This document shows, piece after piece, positions 60,269 to 64,000 of a stretch of DNA of 64,000 bases. Positions within the stretch are counted from its first letter, which is position 1; the number at the start of each line of letters is the position of its first letter. The stretch comes from Pseudorhodoplanes sinuspersici (GTDB lineage Bacteria; Pseudomonadota; Alphaproteobacteria; Rhizobiales; Xanthobacteraceae). Below the pieces are notes generated by a model. The model worked only from the letters and a program-made list of their open reading frames with translations, was not told where the DNA came from and did not search any database. Location: contig NZ_CP021112.1 in the NCBI RefSeq assembly GCF_002119765.1, forward strand, positions 2,660,501 to 2,724,500. The letters are read 5' to 3'. Position numbers and translations under genes: made by a program.

Positions 60269-60316
60269 TGTTGTGGGGGGCAGGGGAGCGCCGGCAGGCG
60301 CAATCTGGGAGAAGCA

Positions 60317-60937
60317 ATGAATCGCGTCTTGTTTCTAGTGGACGAGTTAAGCACGTGGGTCGGCAAGACCGTCGCATGGTGCATCCTCATCTTGACGTTC
60401 ACCACCAGCTACGAAGTCTTCTCGCGTTATTTCTTCGGTGCGCCTACAGACTGGGCTTTTGACGTCTCCTACATTCTGTACGGCACGCTGTTCATGCTGG
60501 CCGGTGCCTATACGCTGGCGCGCAACGGCCATGTCCGCGGCGATTTTCTCTACCGCGCTTGGCAGCCTCGTACCCAGGCCAAGCTCGATCTTGTGCTGTA
60601 TCTGCTGTTTTTCTTTCCCGGCATTCTTGCGCTGATTTATTCCGGTTACGGCTTCGCCAAGATGGCCTGGCTGATGGGCGAGCGATCTTCGGCGAGCCCC
60701 AACGGCCCGATCATTTGGCCGTTCAAATGGATCATCCCCATCACCGGCGTCCTGATGCTGTTGCAGGGGATGGTCGAAGTGGTTCGCTGCGGGATTTGCA
60801 TCCGGACCGGCGAATGGCCGCCGCGGCTCCACGATGTGGAGGAAATCGACAAGATCGTGCTGGAAAAAGCGGAGCATGGTGAGATCGCGGTCGTCAAGGA
60901 GCTTGAGGAAATCGGGCAACGCAAGGGTGCAATCTGA
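60317..60937 (+). CDS. TRAP-transporter small permease (DctQ type)
   Basis: A 206-residue, four-helix subunit: WCILILTFTTSYEVFSRYFFGAPTDWAFDVSYILYGTLFMLAGAYTLARNGHVRGDFLY, with the FSRYFFGxPxxW signature, and a hydrophilic C-terminal tail. Its stop overlaps the DctM start as TGATG. Pairs with DctM. Confidence 0.92.
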   Translation: MNRVLFLVDELSTWVGKTVAWCILILTFTTSYEVFSRYFFGAPTDWAFDVSYILYGTLFMLAGAYTLARNGHVRGDFLYRAWQPRTQAKLDLVLYLLFFFPGILALIYSGYGFAKMAWLMGERSSASPNGPIIWPFKWIIPITGVLMLLQGMVEVVRCGICIRTGEWPPRLHDVEEIDKIVLEKAEHGEIAVVKELEEIGQRKGAI

Positions 60938-62445
60938 TGTTCGGCTTCGGCAATCCGGAACTGGGAGTGCTGATGCTCTTCCTGTTCGTCATCTTCATCA
61001 TGCTCGGCTTCCCGATTGCATTCACCCTCATGGCGCTTGGCATTTTCTTTGGTTATTACGCGATGGGCGATCTGGTTTTCTCGCTCGCGGTCCAGCGCAC
61101 CTATTCGGTGATGACCAACGACGTGCTGATCTCGATCCCGCTTTTCGTGTTCATGGGCTATGTGATCGAGCGCGCGAATATTCTTGATCGCTTGTTCCGA
61201 TCGCTGCAGCTTGCAGCAGGCCCGATGCCGGCGTCTTTGGCAATCGCGACGCTCGCCACCTGCGCCATCTTTGCGACCGCGACCGGCATCGTCGGTGCGG
61301 TCGTGACGTTGATGGGGCTGCTGGCATTCCCGGCCATGCTGCGCGCCGGCTACGACGTCAAGATTTCGGCTGGTGTCATCTGCGCGGGTGGTTGTCTCGG
61401 CATTCTGATCCCGCCCAGCGTCATGCTCATCCTCTATGGGGCGACTGCAGGCGTCTCGGTGGTGAAGCTCTATGCGGGCGCATTCTTTCCCGGCATCATG
61501 CTCGCCAGTCTCTACATTCTTTTCACCATGGTCATGGCTCTCCTCAATCCGAAGCTGGCGCCGCGGTTGCCGGCTGAGCAGCGCAATGTTCCTATCGCGA
61601 CAGTGTTTTGGTCGCTGGTAACCTCGTTTCTGCCGCTCTTTGCGTTGATCGCGGCCGCTCTTGGATCGATTGTGTTCGGTCTGGCAACGCCGTCGGAAGC
61701 TGCCGCCATGGGGTCTCTCGGCGCCTTGCTGCTCGCTGTCGGCTATGGTGCCGATTATTCGCAGCGGTGGAGGCTGCTTCTCATTCGAGCCTACGGTATT
61801 GCCGCAGGTCTGTTTCTTCTTTACCTGCTCGTCGCCGGCTTGTTGGCCCATGTCAGTGTCGACCGCCATGTTCTGATGGTGTTCGGGTTCCTGACATTGG
61901 GTGTCGGTATCGTCCTGATCCCGGGCACGAGTTTCACGCTCGGGCAGCTCAAGGAATCGGTGTTCCTGACGGCGCGGACAACGGCGATGGTGTGTTGGCT
62001 GTTCGTCGGCTCGTTCCTGTTCTCGGCGGTCTTTGCCTATCTCGGCGGCCATGAGCCGATCGAAAAATTCGTGCTGGCGCTCAACCTCAATTCGACGGGC
62101 TTCATGATCCTCGCCCAGATCATCATTTTCGTCCTGGGCTGGCCGCTCGAATGGACGGAGATCATTGTGATCTTCATGCCGATCTTCCTGCCACTGCTGA
62201 AGACCTTCAATGTTGATCCGCTGTTTTTCGGGCTGCTGGTGGCGCTGAATATTCAGACTTCGTTCCTGTCGCCGCCGGTGGCGATGGCACCGTTCTATCT
62301 GAAGGGGGTGGCGCCGAGCTGGGTGAACATCAACGATATTTTTCGCGGTGTTCTGCCCTATCTCATGATCGTTATCGTCTCGATGATCATGCTCTATACA
62401 TTTCCACAGATCGGACTCTGGCTGCCGAATTATCTGTACCAGTAA
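60937..62445 (+). CDS. TRAP-transporter large permease (DctM type)
   Basis: A 502-residue, about twelve-helix subunit. GFPIAFTLMALGIFFGYYAMG, VMTNDVLISIPLFVFMGYVIERANILDRLFRSLQ, CAGGCLGILIPPSVMLILYGATAGVSVVKLYAGAFFPGIML and LVALNIQTSFLSPPVAMAPFYLKGV are DctM hallmarks (the PP motifs lie at the substrate site). Longer than DctM (~430) because of a central insertion with an extra helix region near residues 285-345. Confidence 0.93.
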   Translation: MFGFGNPELGVLMLFLFVIFIMLGFPIAFTLMALGIFFGYYAMGDLVFSLAVQRTYSVMTNDVLISIPLFVFMGYVIERANILDRLFRSLQLAAGPMPASLAIATLATCAIFATATGIVGAVVTLMGLLAFPAMLRAGYDVKISAGVICAGGCLGILIPPSVMLILYGATAGVSVVKLYAGAFFPGIMLASLYILFTMVMALLNPKLAPRLPAEQRNVPIATVFWSLVTSFLPLFALIAAALGSIVFGLATPSEAAAMGSLGALLLAVGYGADYSQRWRLLLIRAYGIAAGLFLLYLLVAGLLAHVSVDRHVLMVFGFLTLGVGIVLIPGTSFTLGQLKESVFLTARTTAMVCWLFVGSFLFSAVFAYLGGHEPIEKFVLALNLNSTGFMILAQIIIFVLGWPLEWTEIIVIFMPIFLPLLKTFNVDPLFFGLLVALNIQTSFLSPPVAMAPFYLKGVAPSWVNINDIFRGVLPYLMIVIVSMIMLYTFPQIGLWLPNYLYQ

Positions 62446-62474
62446 TTTGCGCAGTCGGTTTGGAGTTTGGTAGC

Positions 62475-62675
62475 ATGTTTCTTCTGATCGCCGGCTTGGT
62501 CATTCTCGTCATCACGGGTGCCGTGTTCTGGTATTGTTTGCCGCGTAACGGCAACGCTCACCGTTTCGTTGGAACCGAGTTCGAGCCTTATGTCGGTGTG
62601 GCTTTCACCACGGCGGTGGCGCTGAGTTTTACTTTGACCTTGTCGGGCGTGCTCGACATGATCGGCAATCAGTAA
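62475..62675 (+). CDS. Small two-helix membrane protein downstream of TRAP genes
   Basis: A 66-residue protein with two helices (MFLLIAGLVILVITGAVFWYCL and VGVAFTTAVALSFTLTLSGVLDMI) joined by a polar loop (PRNGNAHRFVGTEFEPY). ATG 62475 has GGAG ten bases upstream. It lies 29 bases after the DctM stop and could be an accessory TRAP subunit or simply an unknown gene. Not recognised. Confidence 0.6.
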   Translation: MFLLIAGLVILVITGAVFWYCLPRNGNAHRFVGTEFEPYVGVAFTTAVALSFTLTLSGVLDMIGNQ

Positions 62676-62705
62676 ATGCCGCACTTCGCCTGTTGAGATT
62701 TGGTT

Positions 62706-64000
62706 TTGACCGACGTTGCACTTTCAAACCTGACAGCCTGCCAGGCCGCTACGGAGATCGCGCGCGGCGCAATTTCCGCGCAGGATTACACGCGCGCGTG
62801 TCTTGCACGCATCGAAGAGGTCGAGAGCGAAATCCAGGCCTTCGCTCATTTCGATCCTGCGCATGCCATCGCACAAGCGCGGGAACTCGACGCGCATAAG
62901 GCGCGCGGCGGGACGCTGGGGCCGTTGCACGGTATACCTGTTGCCATCAAGGACATCATCGACACCAGCGACTATCCGACCGAATTCGGCTCGCCGCTGT
63001 TCAAGGACCGCCGCCCATTTGACGACGCGACCATTGTCGCCAAGCTGCGGAGCGCAGGCGCGGTGATCCTTGGCAAGACGGTCACAACCGAATTCGCCTA
63101 CTTTCACCCCGGCAAAACCCGCAATCCGCACGATACGGCCAGGACCCCTGGCGGTTCTTCGTCCGGGTCGGCCGCAGCCGTCGCGTCCGGCATGGTGCCG
63201 CTCGCGATCGGGTCGCAGACCAATGGTTCGATCATCAGGCCCGCCTCTTTCTGTGGCGTCTTCGCCATCAAACCGAGTCACGGTCTGGTGTCGCGTCACG
63301 GCGTGCTTACTCTCTCGCGTGCGCTCGATCATGTCGGTCCCTTCGCGCGCACACTGGAAGATCTCGGATTGATCCTGGAAACGCTTGCCGGGTTCGACCC
63401 GGAGGATCCCGATACGCGTCCCATTGCGGTGCCGCCATTCCGCAAGGCCGTGACCGAGAAATTTCCGTTGGAGCCGCGCATTGCATTTGTGCGCACGCCA
63501 ATCTGGGACAAAGCCGATATTGCAACGCGGACGGCTTTCGAGGGTCTGGCGGAAGCACTCGGACCTGCCTGCTACCCGGTCGAATTGCCGGAGCGCTATG
63601 CCGAAGCCTGGGAGGCGCATCGCGTGGTGATGGCGTCAGACATGGCGCATCGCTTTGGCGCGCTCGTTGACCAGCGCGGAGACGGTGTTAGCTCCGTATT
63701 GCACGATCTGGTTGCCGAGGGCCGCAAGGTGACGGCGACGCAATATCTCGCCGCACGCGATCTTGCGCAGTCGCTCGCGAAGGGCCTCAATGAAATTTTT
63801 GAGGAGTGCAACGCGATCATCACGCCAGCCGCGCCTGGCGTGGCGCCGATCGGTCACAATTCCACCGGCAATCCGGCTTTCTGCTCGCTATGGACGCTGG
63901 TCGGCCTGCCGTCGATATCGTTGCCGCTGTTGGAAGGCGAAGGCGGCATGCCGCTTGGCGTTCAGCTCATCGGCGCGCGCAACGACGACGTCCGCTTATT
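62706..64000 (+). CDS. Amidase (amidase-signature family), partial at window end
   Basis: At least 431 residues, open to the last base. The amidase Ser-cisSer-Lys triad is visible: K82 in IPVAIKDIID, S151 in GGSSSGSAAAVASG and S175 in QTNGSIIRPASFCG. The usual TGGS reads TNGS here. C-terminal PLGVQLIGARNDDVR is typical and shows that only a short end is missing. TTG start at 62706 has a poor ribosome site. AtzF/GatA-like; substrate open. Its position behind the TRAP genes may mean co-regulation. Confidence 0.88.
   Translation, partial: MTDVALSNLTACQAATEIARGAISAQDYTRACLARIEEVESEIQAFAHFDPAHAIAQARELDAHKARGGTLGPLHGIPVAIKDIIDTSDYPTEFGSPLFKDRRPFDDATIVAKLRSAGAVILGKTVTTEFAYFHPGKTRNPHDTARTPGGSSSGSAAAVASGMVPLAIGSQTNGSIIRPASFCGVFAIKPSHGLVSRHGVLTLSRALDHVGPFARTLEDLGLILETLAGFDPEDPDTRPIAVPPFRKAVTEKFPLEPRIAFVRTPIWDKADIATRTAFEGLAEALGPACYPVELPERYAEAWEAHRVVMASDMAHRFGALVDQRGDGVSSVLHDLVAEGRKVTATQYLAARDLAQSLAKGLNEIFEECNAIITPAAPGVAPIGHNSTGNPAFCSLWTLVGLPSISLPLLEGEGGMPLGVQLIGARNDDVRL

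Noticed and set aside
60646-62052. 468-codon minus-strand frame opposite DctQ/DctM
   Set aside because: The product is Glu/Arg/His-rich, the typical mirror of membrane-protein codons.
1-64000. CRISPR arrays, tRNA or rRNA genes, prophage or transposase genes
   Set aside because: No regularly spaced repeats, no cloverleaf candidates that I could recognise, and no integrase, transposase or phage genes were found by reading.

Overview
The window looks like a chromosomal segment of a GC-rich alphaproteobacterium, most likely in the Hyphomicrobiales near the Bradyrhizobium/Rhodopseudomonas/Xanthobacteraceae group. This rests on gene content (homospermidine synthase beside a group-III ornithine decarboxylase, Liv-type ABC and TRAP importers, a Bug/TctC receptor, a fused indolepyruvate oxidoreductase, glcEF) and on several families of intergenic inverted repeats of the kind common in those genomes. 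The genus is inferred, not shown. Nearly all of the window is ordinary, densely packed coding sequence. I see no phage, transposase, rRNA, tRNA or CRISPR array.

Layout. 1-4640: biotin genes in an unusual convergent arrangement (bioB end and bioA on +, bioF and bioD on -). The minus-strand genes lie directly behind DUF190 and a crcB fluoride channel, whose leader holds a clear fluoride riboswitch with promoter and terminator. 4945-10059: an isochorismatase-type hydrolase/NCS2 permease pair, then KDPG aldolase, a two-gene split permease and a KDG kinase. 10223-15203: a zinc-uptake locus with a perfect Zur-box palindrome, a 52-residue His-rich membrane peptide, an ABC importer, a COG0523 GTPase with a His-rich linker, and a WD40-like protein. 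15206-18849: two LysR regulators, a DUF924 protein and an atypical SDR. Beside the SDR is a 3' relic of the homospermidine synthase gene.

18902-22800: polyamine block (homospermidine synthase, GNAT acetyltransferase, ornithine/lysine decarboxylase with a long structured leader). 23000-34000: M3 peptidase, alpha/beta hydrolase, gamma-glutamyltransferase-like protein, DUF1007 plus NicO metal exporter, SDR, MFS and TctC receptor. 34296-52334: indolepyruvate oxidoreductase, a Crp/Fnr regulator, and a long plus-strand cluster of acyl-CoA ligase, Liv-type importer with two tandem receptors, metallopeptidase, PaaK-like protein and glcEF. I infer that this cluster handles aromatic or branched organic acids.

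52369-64000: Lys-rich histone-like protein, an orphan receptor, an unknown Rossmann-type protein behind a long inverted repeat, a TorF-type porin, an HPP protein, an SbmA-like ABC protein, a complete TRAP transporter with a Tat-signal receptor, a two-helix small protein, and an amidase cut off by the window end.

The most informative observations are: the fluoride riboswitch placed upstream of biotin genes; the His-rich peptide and beta-propeller protein in the zinc locus; the 38-base duplicated 3' end of hss flanking the SDR/LysR pair; the repeat element that supplies the start of bioA; and the inverted-repeat element at 54074-54151.
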